This document shows, one piece after another, positions 36,388 to 49,554 of a stretch of DNA of 64,000 nucleotides. Each line of letters opens with the position of its first letter. The stretch's first letter is position 1. The stretch is from contig JAHLTZ010000013.1 of the NCBI GenBank assembly GCA_025786725.1, positions 124,001-188,000 of the forward strand, given 5' to 3'. The notes beneath the pieces are model-generated. The model was not told where the DNA came from. It saw nothing but the letters and a program-made list of their open reading frames with translations, and ran no database searches. The position numbers were made by a program, and so were the translations under genes. This DNA is from Syncephalis fuscata (taxonomy: Eukaryota; Zoopagomycota; Zoopagomycetes; Zoopagales; Piptocephalidaceae).

Positions 36388-39296
36388 TTACTTTATCCGA
36401 GGAGTACGATAGAGCGTACGTAGTAATAGTGAGCTTATAATTACAGGTAGCACCGACAGTATTGAGCCGGCGCTTGCAATAACTGGGGCAATTCGAAAAT
36501 GCTCTAAGGCATAGAACACACCTGCTGCGGACGGTATTAACGCTATATTGTAGGCAAATGCCCATACAAAATTGATACAAATACGCCACAGCACAGCACG
36601 GCATAAATCCAATAGTACGGCAATATCGGTCAGGTTATTGCGCATAAGCACTGCCCGTGCCGCCTGCATGCTAATTTCGGCACCGGAGCACAGCGCAACA
36701 CCAAGGTGACTTTGTGCAAGAACAGGTGCGTCGTTGACACCATCGCCCACAAACATTACAACGTGGCCCATATTTTGCAAACGTTCGATAGCTTTTACTT
36801 TATCGCTAGGTAGACATGCTCCATGTGCATGTTCAATGTCAATACCTACACGCAAAGCAAGACGATGAACTGCGCCGACATTATCGCCGCTCACCAAGTG
36901 TATTTGTTTGCCTAGAGAGTGAAGCCATTTAACGACCATTTCTGCATTATCCCGCGGCTTATCTTCAAGTGCATAAGCATGTAGAATATTTACAACTAAT
37001 GCTACTACAACTATTGTTGTATTAACATTAAACAGCTAAACTAATACATCAACATCTACTCACCAGTACTACCTCTCTTTTCGTGCTGAGCAGCCCATTT
37101 TCTTAAAGCATCAATTGCAATACAATCTTGACTATTGATCCAGTTGGCAATAATCCATTCAGACTTGCCAATTGCAATTAATTCACCATTGATTTTACAG
37201 GTGTAACCATCTCCTGGCACTTCTACCATGTCTACAACTCCGTTCTGTTCCGGGTCATCGTATTTGGCAAAATGACGTGTCAATGCCCGAGATACTGGGT
37301 GTCGGCTGGCCGTAGAGGCTGCACCGATTATTTCATGAAAACCAGCATGGTTATCTGTATTGTTTAAGCAATATACGCTAGCAGCTACTACACTAAATGT
37401 TCCTTCGGTAAGTGTGCCGGTCTTGTCGAATACGACAGCTGTTACCTTGGCGCCTTGTTCAAATGCATTTCCATCACGAACCAAAACACCAAGCTTTGAT
37501 GCAAGACCTGTGGCCACGACCAGCACAGTAGGAACAGCTAACAAAAGGTGAGATAAAGACTTGTTAATAATAGAGCACTTACCCAATGACACGGCGCATG
37601 GACATGCCACAACAAGTACAGCAATAAAGAAATTGAGCGAAAATATGACAGGTGGTAGATTTTCCGTATCAGTCACTACATTTCCAAGAGTCAGCCCCAG
37701 CCAAGTGAATAGGACAAGAAATGCAAATGCAATGGCCGCTGGGCAAAATATCATAGCAATACGATCGGCCAGTTTTTGCACCGATATTTTCGATGCTTGT
37801 GCCGATTCGATTAATCGCCCAATCTCGGCCAATGTTCCCTCAGTTGCAGCTTTTACGCAACGGATACGTAACTGTCCGGTCACTAAGATTGTGCCACCAG
37901 TAACTCGGATACCAGGATTTTTCTCAACAGGAACGGCTTCCCCTGTAACGAGCGACTCATCAGCTTCCCCTGAACCATCTAATACAAGTCCATCAACAGG
38001 AATTGATTCACCTGGCAGCACTAAAAGCTCATCGTGGCGCTGCACCAAACAAATATCTATAATCTTTGACTGGAGCGGTTCATCGATTACTGCTATTGTA
38101 GACTGTGGATTAGGTTCCATTGCTTTGACTCCATTAGAAGCATCAGCTATTGCCGGAAAGCCTGCTGGCTGTGTTGCACCAAATGAATAAACATCGGGTT
38201 TATTTAGAATAAGGTGTGCTGTGTTGGCTTGTAGTTCTTTCAACTCTGATAGTGCACGAACTGCTTTATATTTTCCAAAGTTGTGCAAATACCGACCTAA
38301 TAAAAAGAACATAACCAGCATGGCATTCATGTCAAAGAACATGGCTAAACGAACATCACCAAGAGTGACTGCTGTTATAATAATGGCGGCCAATGAAAAG
38401 CCATATCCAACTGTAGTCGAAAGAGTCAGTAAAGCATCCATTGTAACTTGTCGTGTATAGCGCAGTGAACGGTAGGTAGCCAAGTAGAACGGCCATACAA
38501 ATAATTGAACTATAGTGCCTAATACAAACATTAGCCAGTCACGGGGCATAAGTGCTCGATACATAGGATGCTGAAGAATATTTGGAAAAATCAGTTCAAT
38601 AACAATGGCTGGAATGGCAAAGAAAGAACATAGCAGTAACAGCATAAGCCGTCGATGCTGGTGCTTTCGCGTACGATCACTAATCGGCATTTGCTCTGGT
38701 AGTCCAGCATTTATATCGGCAAGCGATAAAGCGCGCAAAAGTGTACGTGGGCCAGTAATATCGAGATCATAAATAATATGGTAAATGTAAAGAGGATTCT
38801 TTGAAGAAGAAAGAGCACGGCCAGAATTGAATGATAGAGCAAAAGATTTTGTATCTCGACGTTCTTCTACTTGATGTACTCCAGGTTGCTTTTTTAATAC
38901 ATTGACTACCAACCCCGAGGATAATTGCTGTGAAGACGATAGATAGCCATAGATAATCAACGTTGTAGCAGAAGGTTCATCGTCTCCAGCCATTTCAGCT
39001 TCATAGCCCATAGTGCGTATTTGATTAATAATAGCTTCGTTATTTAATGTTGGCGTCGAGACATAGGAAACTTTGACTAATTGTAGCATCGAGCTGGCAA
39101 ATACCTTGCAAACACCCGGCAGCATTTCCAATCCGTTGGTTAAAGATGCTTCACAGCCTATCAATAGTTATTGTAGGCTATAGCTATTTAATAATCACGT
39201 ACTTGAACACATCATGCCATAAACGTGCATCTTTACTATGTTTAACGATTGTCCATTCGCATATTGGTCATGGCTATCAACGATAATATCAAGCAT
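36388..39296 (-). CDS. copper-transporting P1B-type ATPase, Ccc2/ATP7-like (921 aa)
   Basis: Exons (minus): 39296-39203, 39157-37583, 37537-37064 and 37010-36388. It pumps Cu(I) into the secretory pathway for multicopper oxidases. Exon 1/2 junction builds the metal site GMMCSSC of the first HMA domain. A second HMA-like region follows without the CxxC cysteines. Other motifs: TGE phosphatase loop (SLVTGEAVPVE), ion-channel CPC(x)6P in helix 6, DKTGTLTEG phosphorylation site, SRHP in the N domain (usually SEHP), GDGVNDAP hinge, and N(x)6YN(x)4P in helix 7. In helix 8 the expected M-x2-S-S is S-x2-S-V (sequence ASAGSILSVLP). The 45-nt intron within the CPC region is in frame and, if retained, would insert 15 residues. 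The start ATG at 39296 follows an in-frame stop. Confidence 0.93.
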
Positions 39297-41130
39297 TGGT
39301 CCAATTGATGCTGTGTTTCATTAATTGTACATTTCTGATTAGCATATAAATGTTTTACTACTAGCTTAATTACCTTTAAAGCAGTTATGAAATAGAGTGT
39401 AACTAAAATTATAAAGATTGGACGTAGCTATCGGTCTATTTGGTTGTTTTGACAATTAATGCGTTATTATTGCAGTGTTTAAAAGCCTACTATTGCTGTT
39501 ACCTTGCAAGCTGTATTTGATAAATATGAGCAATGATGTGCTATCTTGTTGAAGTTCAGTAAGATTTGATAGGCATTCAAAATGATGACTTTACTAGAGA
39601 GAGATGCTATGGCAATTCAGACTTTATTTATCGACAACTTTGACTGGTTTATCATAAAATAACTTGGTGCTGTGTATTTTGAGCAATTATTGCCATTGGT
39701 CACAAATTACTAAAAACAGTTTAATTAGGATATTGCGAGGGAATACGCTAGTTATACATGGTTACGCATGCATATAAGGGGAGAGAGAAATACGCCACAA
39801 GCCACCAAGACTGTATTAGATAACCAAATAACACAATGCGCAATTATTGCCTTTGAATAAGAATTTGTCATCAATAAAGTATAATTTCTGCTATTACTAT
39901 ATTTGCTCACTATAATTATCTAGATTTTCCCACGCTCAGAATTGTTAAATGCGCACTTTTTGCCACTCCTATTTATAAAGAAAATAGCTATCTAAATAAC
40001 TATTTCTATCGATAAAAACTATATATATGTATTATTTACTTTTTAGTTTTATTTATTAATAAAATGTGTACAGCATGAAATACTGTGTGTCATTTAACAC
40101 TATTTTACAATCTGTTGTTTATAAATAATCTATTAATCCTCAGTATGATTTGGGATCAAATGGATATATTTAATAATGTTCGCGCAACTAACTACACATT
40201 TGTTCTATGGAACATGGAGACGAGTAGTGAGTTATGTCGGCCGTCAAATTTATTACATGATAAATCTATTATCATGCTTATTTTATACAAATAGATATAT
40301 CGTTACATTCTCGCAGTATTGCAATATTGATACTTGCATTATAGTATTATTCAACCTTCTACAGTCCCATACAGATTTATTTGACATTGGCTAATCCAGC
40401 AATTAATAGACATAAACGAGCAGTCCAATACATATTTTTAATAAAGCATTAAGCTTATGTCTACTTATTTTATTTATTTTATTTGTACGTATGGCTCAAT
40501 AAGTAAGCTAAGCCGGGTTTATAAATAATAAAGCTAGATTTAAGAAAATAGCCGTTATAAACAAAGTGTAGTCACTATAGTATATATTTATATATATTAA
40601 AACGAATATACAATGGCAAAGCATATAACGCAATGAGTAGACTGAGTAAAGTATGTTGGAACATATAATAAACAATAAAGTGTGTTTAGTATAGCATATA
40701 ATAATATAAGATAATGTAGGATATAATAATAATAATGTAAGTAAATGGTGGATATATACGTACTGGATAATGAATCTATGATGATGAGTATTTCGATGAT
40801 TGATGTCATTCACCATTCATCACCATGTTCAATAGAACGAGTATTATTAAATATAGCCATTTGATCATCAAATCACAATAAATCATTGACAATTTACATC
40901 AAATTATATAATAGCATCAAATTACATACTATGCTATGCAATTGGCGCAGTTTAACTTAATAATAAATGTCAGGTTTACATACTTTTAAAGGAAGAGTAA
41001 AATTTAAATGGCACTGTTTTATACATGTGTTAGCATAATAAAAGTAACAAAATTAAGATAATTGACTAGAAAAATGGTTTTACTATTTAGCTGCTTCGAG
41101 GTACATTTCTGTTGCCCGACTCGACGTTGT
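39297..41130. other. 1.8-kb intergenic region
   Basis: AT-rich. Contains TTTTCCCACGCT...CTTTTT (39925-39961), which resembles a segment at 49034-49071. Frames at 40085-40816 are I/Y/L-rich chance ORFs on both strands. Confidence 0.45.
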
Positions 41131-43668
41131 TCAAGGCCTAACAATGTAATCATATACATTGTGCCAGAATGTTGGAGTCGCTGTCTTGGATATAAATCTT
41201 TTACCAAGTTTTGACTTTAACGCAGCTGTATTATGGGCAGTATCGGCTGACCAGCGACGATGTCGTTCGCACTCATTTGAATAGGATAGAATTGACAATC
41301 GGAACGTTGTGCCCGTTTCTTCAACCATACAAACTTGCGTTGCACAAACAGCCAATTGCTCCGTGCTTAGTAATGGCCAACGTTTAGGCAAACGCACATC
41401 AGATAGCGCGCGACCAGCAGCCATATCAATAAGACAATACTGTCGATCCAACAATGAAGACGATGACAATGACGCTGTTGATGACGATGATGCTGCTTGG
41501 CGACGATAATTTAAGTCACCAACTGCACGATTATTTATTGTAAGCATAGCAGCAGGTGCCGTGGCGTGCGGCAATAAAGCAATTGGTTGTGTTGTCACTG
41601 GTGTTAATGACGATCGAGATCGACGCCGCAATCCCAGCGAACGAAAGCGCCAAGAATGAGATTGATGTTCAGAATTATTTGCTGTATTTAACATTGTTTG
41701 TGTTGGTATTAATGGCGATGGCTCAGCTGTTTCTTCGGATGTCCACGCCGATACATCGTGGGCTGATCGTGGCCGATGTGTAAAGCAAATACTACCAATT
41801 GCACGCCAAATGCGCGATGGCGGTTGACGATAATCATGCGCTGCGCTGAGTTGATAGCCATCATAGGTAAGATCAAAATGTACGCTACGTGACTGCCCAA
41901 CTGGTAGTAAACGTGGAGGTATGTCACGAAGGCCATGCGATCGATAAGGGCCGCAGCCAATACTTAGCGGTTGCTCAGGCACAACGGTTGAGTGCGCAAT
42001 ATAGTGCCGATAATGAGTTGCGGGTGGTTGAGCCTCAACTCGAACATTGTACCGATCGAGCCGACAGCTATGCCATTCGCCATTAAGCATTTCAACCGGT
42101 GCCGTATATCGACCACGACGACGACGACAACGACGAACAATTGGTAATGATAAATCGTATGCAGGCTTAAACGTAGACTTTTCATTACAACTGTCTTTAC
42201 CGTTGTCTCTATTTTTATCATTATAATTATAATGATATTGATGTGATTCCACTGTAGCAATTGCAGCGGCTGTTTGATCAGCCAACGTCATTGGAATCAT
42301 TGGCACGGCCCATAATTCCCATTCAAGCTGTGCAGGTTCGTTTATCGCTGCATTGTGATCAGCAGATTTACTATTTTTCTTATTACTATTATTATTATTA
42401 CTGTTACTGCCATGATTATTATTATTGGTTGTATTGTCGATAAGTCGGGCACAATAAACATGAATAGTTGTCACAATTCGAGGCCAAACACTGCCTCGTT
42501 CTTCAACTTCCTCGACATGTTCGCTTAATGATTGAATATGACATGTAGCATATCTTCCTGGTACACTAACCGTACGGCATCGTCCTGTTGCCAAATGTAA
42601 TAAAGCAAATTCACGATGATGCTGCCAGGCAGCCATGGCATGCTGAATAAGTAGCCAGCCACGTCGTAGCTCTGCTGGATATCGAGTATTATCCCGTAGT
42701 AATGGAACATTAAGCGGCGGTAATGACACCACATCACTGTTTTTAATCCATGGTGATGCGGTAGCTGTAGTTGTCACTGGAGTAAATCCTCCTGCAGCTG
42801 GATACCATACAAATACTGTATGTTTACCCCAGCCACTCGGCCAACTAGCAACAACGTGTCGTGCATCCATAAATATCTTCACCTTTTCGCCCGCCAGTTT
42901 GCCTGCTGTATTTAATTCAAATACACTTGGTATTGGTACATGTTTACCGGAAGGTGTTTGTGTCAACAGCACTTGACCCGTCACCTTGGCAATAGGTTGT
43001 AGTCGTGTGTAGGCAAAGGCATTTGTATGGCTAACCACCATTAACTGGCGCGTCGGATGTAGCATTAATACAGTGCGCCATCGACAGGTTGCCAAAATAG
43101 TCACATTATCGATCGAACGTGTAGAAATAGGTAGGTTTATACGACGTGTACGATATCGACTAGCACGCCAGTGTGATTCTAAACGGGCCCGTGCCCAAAA
43201 TGCTGTGTACCAATCTTGTTCGCGCAGATGTACAGGATCAGTAATGACGATAGAGGCGGGTCCACTACACCCAGTTGGTGTAATGGTACGTGAACGTCGC
43301 GGCGATAACGACAGCGTAACGGCCTGCCAGTCAATCCAGTCCCATTCCTCCCAAGCAAGGCCATAAACACGTTCTGCAACTGTGCGCCATAGCCAGACAT
43401 CGTGGGCGATAGCTACGTAAAGTGTATGACAAGTACAGGCAAGTGCAGCCATCGTTTGCGCACCAATTAACCCGGCTAGGCGGTCGAATTCGCCTCGAAA
43501 GGCAAGCGGCTCGTTAGGTGAATAAGCATCTGATGTTTCTTCTAATAAACTATTATTACTCCTATATTTTTTATATGGTGGCAAATGATAGACATTTGGC
43601 AAGAGTAAATCAAGTAGGATGTGGCGGCGTAGCTCAATGGGCAGTTCAAGCCAACGGTTAGGCTGCAT
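41131..43668 (-). CDS. F-box-like protein, intronless (845 aa)
   Basis: Begins MQPNRWLELPIELRRHILL, an F-box-type helix 1 with the L-P-x-E motif. After an insertion, LACTCHTLYVAIAHDVWLWRTVAER completes the F-box pattern (C-x-x-L/W-R). The remainder (about 700 residues) contains beta-rich segments with scattered W and repeated YxVxPATHYRH-like strands; Asn and Ser homopolymer stretches occur near 42350-42430 and 41450-41500. No recognisable WD40 or LRR repeat set was found. Probable role: substrate receptor of an SCF ubiquitin ligase. Upstream of the chosen ATG the frame is open to 43719 but has only TTG. A single long exon contrasts with the intron-rich neighbours. Confidence 0.72.
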   Translation of the reverse strand: MQPNRWLELPIELRRHILLDLLLPNVYHLPPYKKYRSNNSLLEETSDAYSPNEPLAFRGEFDRLAGLIGAQTMAALACTCHTLYVAIAHDVWLWRTVAERVYGLAWEEWDWIDWQAVTLSLSPRRSRTITPTGCSGPASIVITDPVHLREQDWYTAFWARARLESHWRASRYRTRRINLPISTRSIDNVTILATCRWRTVLMLHPTRQLMVVSHTNAFAYTRLQPIAKVTGQVLLTQTPSGKHVPIPSVFELNTAGKLAGEKVKIFMDARHVVASWPSGWGKHTVFVWYPAAGGFTPVTTTATASPWIKNSDVVSLPPLNVPLLRDNTRYPAELRRGWLLIQHAMAAWQHHREFALLHLATGRCRTVSVPGRYATCHIQSLSEHVEEVEERGSVWPRIVTTIHVYCARLIDNTTNNNNHGSNSNNNNSNKKNSKSADHNAAINEPAQLEWELWAVPMIPMTLADQTAAAIATVESHQYHYNYNDKNRDNGKDSCNEKSTFKPAYDLSLPIVRRCRRRRGRYTAPVEMLNGEWHSCRLDRYNVRVEAQPPATHYRHYIAHSTVVPEQPLSIGCGPYRSHGLRDIPPRLLPVGQSRSVHFDLTYDGYQLSAAHDYRQPPSRIWRAIGSICFTHRPRSAHDVSAWTSEETAEPSPLIPTQTMLNTANNSEHQSHSWRFRSLGLRRRSRSSLTPVTTQPIALLPHATAPAAMLTINNRAVGDLNYRRQAASSSSTASLSSSSLLDRQYCLIDMAAGRALSDVRLPKRWPLLSTEQLAVCATQVCMVEETGTTFRLSILSYSNECERHRRWSADTAHNTAALKSKLGKRFISKTATPTFWHNVYDYIVRP

Positions 43669-44512
43669 GTTAAACAAGCTTAGAATAAAGAAGCGACAAA
43701 GTTCGGATCGGTAGTTCAAAAAAGATTAAAAACCAAAAAACGATGACTATAAGATATATTTATAGCTTAGCTGACTACTACTACTACTAATCGTCAGCTG
43801 AATATGGATGACGGAACGATATGTGTGAATGTCGGCCAGTCGGTGAAACTTAGTGAACGACCAGGTCTTGTTGAACCAATAGAACAACATAGCGACACTG
43901 CCGCTATCTATCCATAAACGGGCTGTACTTTCCAGGTCACTTGATAATCACGAGCTGTAAATAAAAGCTATGTTGTCAGTGCTATGCATTAACAATGGAC
44001 ACAAAAGGATCAACTATCCTACCGATAGGCTGTGCAACATGAATATACAAATTTATTTGCTTTTAGAATTAATGAGCTAAGGCAAAAGGAACATTTGCGT
44101 CATTTGTATGAATTGAATTAATAATCAGGCTGCTATAGCTGGGTACCAATTGATTGGTATCGATGCTAGTGCTTAAAGATATTAATGGTCAACCAGCACA
44201 AATATAATTACGATGATAATAATTGTAATTTAAACTACGTAATATCGTTTAAATATGCACCTAAATATCGTGTGTGTGCAATCGACAAAAGGAACTAATT
44301 AATAAAAATGCTAATTGGACACTAATCATAGTAGTCATTTAATTATGGTAGAATAAAACGAAAGGAATAGATAGAAAGCAGGGACCAGCCCTTGTACAAC
44401 CGAAATACATAATAATCGATGAAATAAAGTCATGAGAATGTGCAAGTAATCGTGGTAATAGCGAGAGAGAAAAAAGGCAACAAATACAAAATTAAAGAGG
44501 CGGTCATGGTTA
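43669..44512. other. intergenic between F-box and second RhoGEF
   Basis: Upstream region of the F-box gene and 3' flank of the RhoGEF. A (TAC)n run near 43777-43790. No gene seen. Confidence 0.45.
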
Positions 44513-46879
44513 CTAAACAGGTATGTCAATGGCCTGGCGTACCGAGTCCAATTGAGGATTCTGTAAATCACCAAAGGCTCGCATTGAATCGTCGCTAAGA
44601 CGCTTTTCGATACGTTTTTTATGGCATATCACTAGAGAAGAGGAAGAAGAAAGAGCAAAGCGCAAAGGTAAACGTAAATAAAGATATTGTCGCGTGCAAT
44701 ACAGGTATATCCATCTATACATAGCTAGTTATCGTCGCTTACCACGTGCCTCTGAGGGTATTAGCGCTTTTGCATCGTAAATAAGCTGAGCCCAAGTACA
44801 AAAGCTTGCATAATCAGCTGTTTTTAACATAACGCTATCCTCGGCCGTGCCAAGCCGCACTAGATTCTCCTGGGTTACCGGATCGCTTGCCGCTGGTGCT
44901 AGACGAATGTCGGCCAGCATAATTGTGCGGCGATGTTCAAATACCCGTGGATCCTCTGTTTTATCGGCCAGCACAAGTCGATCGCTTAGTAGATAGCATT
45001 GAACTGGATATTCGCGCGTTTCCGAGCTATGGCTTGTACGATAGATAACCGCGCCTTCATACACAAGCTTTTGCGCAGCTGAAAGTACGGCATTTGGTAG
45101 TCGTGTTACCTTCATATGAATCTTGGCCGCCTCTTCTACATCTTCAACTTGGGCAAGAGCCGAAGCAGAGCGCTCAAGTAGGCGTTCAAGGCTTGCGTGG
45201 CATTCAACGGCATCGCGTTTATCAAAACTGTCATTTGGGCACAGCTCACTAATCTTCGCCATAAAGTGCATGTAACGACGTAGCTGCTCTTTTGGCGTAC
45301 CAAGGAATGCACGTATATTAACATGACCTGCTTCAGTCTCGCATACTTTGACCGCCTTGCGGAATCGACCATCGTGGAAACAGAGATTTTCAAAAGTTGT
45401 AAGTGCTGCTGGATATTTGCGCAAATAGTCGACATCAGCCTCAAAGCCTTGCAAACGCTTTTGGAAAAGCCCAACGACCGCACGGACCGATGTAGCCAGT
45501 GCTAATTTGTCAAGTGTACGTAGTTTGCCTAAAAAGTCATCGTGGAATTCAAGTAATACGACTACTTGGCCAAAAATACGTGCCAATAAATTCATACGCT
45601 CAGTCCGTGTACCAGTACCATTAGCATTAAAGGTAATCCATCGACGTACGGCACCATAACGGCGTTTTAAAGGCTCGTAAAACTGATCGCGTAGAGTTTG
45701 AAGCCGACGAACGTACAGGGCCTCAGCTTGTGTCTGAATCTTTAATAAATGTGCCAGTTTATGTCGGCGATCTTCGTTTAATACCGAAGGTGATGACTCT
45801 TTTGATAGCAACGTCTTTTCAACCGCCGAATGAGAACGGAATAATGGTGCAGCCATTAATTTTCCGGCATCCATTGTTGAATCCTCTGCCATACTCACTG
45901 CTGGCTGACGTAAAGGCAGTATTTTTTTATGCTGACTAACATTTACCTCCGAATAAGGTCGAATTATACTCGATAATAAATGTCTATACTTTTCATCATG
46001 TAATGCGCTCAATTCCACTTCAGTTTTAGGACGTATTGGTAGATTAGGTGGTGGCAATGGCTTATGAGATGGTGGCGGCATAACAATCATTGCCGACGTC
46101 ATTGTACGATTCCGTTTGTGACCAGCCTGTGTAATACTGTCCGTCGATTCGAATTGTTTGTTTTTCTCTTTTTGTGCTTGAATAATAATATACGAATCCG
46201 ATAACTTTTTAGCATGTGATACTCGTGGCCGATTTGCGCAAATTGGCGTTTTTTGTACTTTTGGTGGTTGATTCGTTGTTTTATCAGCATTTTCAAAATT
46301 ATTCTCCGACGATGTTACAGAAACACTCGATGAAACTGCATTCCTTGTGGTTATTGACTTTTCCGAATCGATTGTGACTGCTGGTTCTGAGGCCACCTTG
46401 TCGTTCAGTTTTGGCTGTGAACGATAAAGACGAGCAAATGTACTTGTTTTATTAGACCCATGTATTTGTGTCGGTTCTTGTTGAGATGTTTTATCATTGG
46501 GTATGTCATATTTTAACATAGTTTCGATGCTAGTCGATCCATTGGCTGCTGTTGATACCGTTGGCTTTATGGTACCTGTCAATGGCGGGGATAAAAGTTG
46601 TGCATTTTCTTCAACTAAGCGTAATAATTCTCCCAAATGCTGTTGATTTGATACATCGGCCGGCCTCACTGCTGCTGTATAACGTAGAGATACGCGACTA
46701 TGGCTGCCTTGACTGGACGAGCGTCCCATTCTACCACCACTATCGGCTCTTCGATGGCCTTGTTTCGTTGTAGTAGCTGATAATGAACGGCGTTTGACAT
46801 TAAATTCTGAGTTAATATCATCAAATGATGCTACAGCCTTAGCGATTGCATATGGCATAGTTGATTGATGTGCAATCAT
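44513..46879 (-). CDS. RhoGEF with DH and PH-like domains (751 aa)
   Basis: Exons (minus): 46879-44743 and 44631-44513, intron 111 nt (GTAAGC...CTCTAG with a pyrimidine-rich end), in frame. The first 290 residues are low-complexity (Ser/Thr/Asn, basic). From about 300 a DH-type helical domain follows: LLKIQTQAEALYVRRLQTL (CR1-like), FGQVVVLLEFHDDFLGKL (CR2-like) and AFLGTPKEQLRRYMHFMAKI (CR3-like). A PH-like fold then runs KLVYEGAVIYRT...CYLLSDRLVLADK...ADYASFCTWAQLIYDA. The CR3 segment is divergent from the canonical P-x-Q-R-x-x-R-Y-x-L-L (here P-x-E-Q-L-R-R-Y), so exchange activity is inferred. An open frame extends upstream to 47026 but begins at GTG; the ATG at 46879 is chosen. This is the second DH-PH protein in the window but not a close copy of the first. 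Confidence 0.8.
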
Positions 46880-49554
46880 AGTGTAAATAATAGTATTAAT
46901 GTTGCTATTATTGCCAGATGACGGTGTTGTTGTTGTTATTGCTGTTACAAATAAAGTAAACTTATTGTTACAGTGCAACAATTTCAAATGTAAAGTAAGA
47001 AGTAGTAATAATGGCTTGAAATCCACTAGCCTGGTTCTATAGCAATATATTTAGAATAATTGGTAAATAACAAAGATGCCAAGTAATAAAATGGATAAGC
47101 AGCCGATAAATGGCTACTGTCGTTTATTTCCCGAAGCCAGTCGGTTACTATAAACGATGTAAATAATAGTTTGTAGTACTACTTTAAAAACTTCGTAAAG
47201 TAAAAAGAGAAGACTGCAGCAAAATGCTTTCTTGTTCGTACTAGCGTGCAAACAACTGCCTATCCAATAGACGGCAAATATAAAGAAGGGAAATGAGGAA
47301 TGTAGAAGAGGAGAAGTAGAAGTAGAAGATAAGGACCTAAGTCGCAAAGATATATAAATTGTGTTACTGGAAGAAATAATCTGGTTGAACAAGTCGTGAG
47401 ACGCGTGGAGCAATGGCCATAATAACGGCCATAAGTTACATCTCTATATTTGTCCATTGCCATGCAAGTGCTACTCCCTCTTACGCTTTCTATTTTTCTT
47501 TACGTCCTCCATCTCATATTTCTCATACCGTGCACGCGTCTATCGGCCTAGGTATAGATATGTTTTCCAGCGTACATACAAGCGATACTCGCTTGCTCCT
47601 CACCTGAAAGCCAAGGTTCTTCGACCGTTTGAGCCAAAAAAGAAAATGAATGATACACAGGGCAGTGTCGAGGTTACAAAGCGTGGAACAAGGGAGGAAG
47701 AAGGAGGAAAGGACTTGTTAACCGGTTACAACAGTATTCAGTGCCATTTGATGCACATGGTAATTATTCTGTCTCTGTCCTTTTTGCGTCTGCGTCTGTG
47801 TATACGTCTATATCTATGTCTGCGTACACGTCTATGTCTATGTGTACGCATGGCCAGGTTTTCTTGGCGAATACAAGTTACTATTGCTACTATAATTATG
47901 CGTTTTACTATTATTCTTCTTGTCGTCATTATTACGAATTTCATTGTTATTGTTGTATTGTCTAGCAAGTCAGCTGATTTTTTTTTCAAAAAAAATGCAT
48001 TTTAAAGTAAACATTGTATCACAATACGAACAATATCTATATTTATTTTAAATGTATATAGTAAAGTAGCTACAAAAGTTATAACTGAGCAAAAAGTGTA
48101 GCAGCTTATTTTACCGCAGTTCTAGTTGTGCAAAGTAATTTAGTTTTAGATATTTGCAGCTATTTGCATCATATTGTTTGTGCCTGAAAATAACATGGCA
48201 AATCCAATAAATTGTGGCGACAATTGTTTACGAATCTTGGGAACTGATGCATGTTTAAAACGCAAATTGATAAGCCGGAACTGGAAAAATACCCAACCAA
48301 CGACCAGCCACAAGGTCTAATGTTGTCTACAATACCGGTTCAGTGCATGCAATACAATAATAAAGAATTGACGTAATACCAGATTGGTTACCACGGGCCA
48401 CACACCAAGAAGTACTAATGAATTAGATTGGCTAGGCAATGAAAAAGAATAAAGCTAATGGCAATTGGTAAAGAAATAACAGTGGATACAGCCACTGAAC
48501 TATTGTACGGGAAATTGTATGCATGCAATAGTGGCGATATAGGCTGTGTTACTATTATGATTAGTGAGCAAAATTATTGTGTCAGTACAGTAGTGCGATC
48601 TCACACAACGTATCAACTCCTTTGACAAACTAGTCGAATATATGACATTGTTTTATATGCAAATATACATAACATAAGCAATAATAAAATATAGATAGGT
48701 TTGTAAAGTTATTTTTTAAATTACTTTGATAATAAAATATATGAAGAATTTATTACAATTTACTAAATCAATGGAATATATCGATTAAAATATAATCGAT
48801 TAGAAAAGCGTAAAAGTATAAACATTTACACTTATTTATTTAGCAATTGTATTATCGCATTTAGTAACTTGCTCTGATATTTCTAGTGATATATAACCTT
48901 TAAATACTATTTTTACGCTTATATAATTACTTTATACCATCAATGGCATTCTTTTATGCATTATATTCCACTTAATAGTTTTAATGACTAGAATGTATGT
49001 TATTACCAAGTATGGTAATTATAAATTACACTCTTTTCCCACGCTAAACATTGTAATTGCCTGCTTTTTATCGCGCTCAAGTCGCTACTTTACACTTACC
49101 CAAAAAGTAGCTATATAGCTGATTAGTTTTTATTATTAGCAACCACTGTCTAAAGCCTTTAACATTACGTTTTTGTGCATTTTTATATGCTTGCAATTGT
49201 TTTTATAATATCATTGCAATTTATTACAAAATGTCATTAAATTTAAATGTGAAAGCAATACTATCTTTCTCTCTTATACGACTAACTATAACTTTTTACA
49301 TTTCTTTGAGCATATGCTATACATGTATATCTTTAATATATATTGTGTAACCTTCAAAGGCCATTAAGCCTTTGAACTGATGGTCTATTCTTAAGAATAT
49401 GAAAATGATTATTGCTATAATCCAATCATTGTTTATTTATTCTCAAAACAGTTTTATTTAATTATAATTTTTATTTATTGCAATACTGTTTTTGCTCCTT
49501 TAGCTCTTTCTTTTTCTTTTCTTTATTGCTATTATTGTGATACAGACAAAAAGC
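46880..49554. other. 2.7-kb intergenic region with low-complexity segments
   Basis: Contains pyrimidine-rich stretches (47455-47560) and an imperfect GTCTAT/GTCTGCG repeat tract (47770-47850). Overlapping frames on both strands here (47413-48005) have biased L/F/R composition and contradict each other; none is supported. A 40-bp segment at 49031-49071 resembles 39921-39962. Confidence 0.45.

Noticed and set aside
47413-48005. long overlapping frames on both strands, up to 182 codons
   Set aside because: Low-complexity (GTCTAT-type repeats, pyrimidine runs) creates open frames on both strands without protein-like features.
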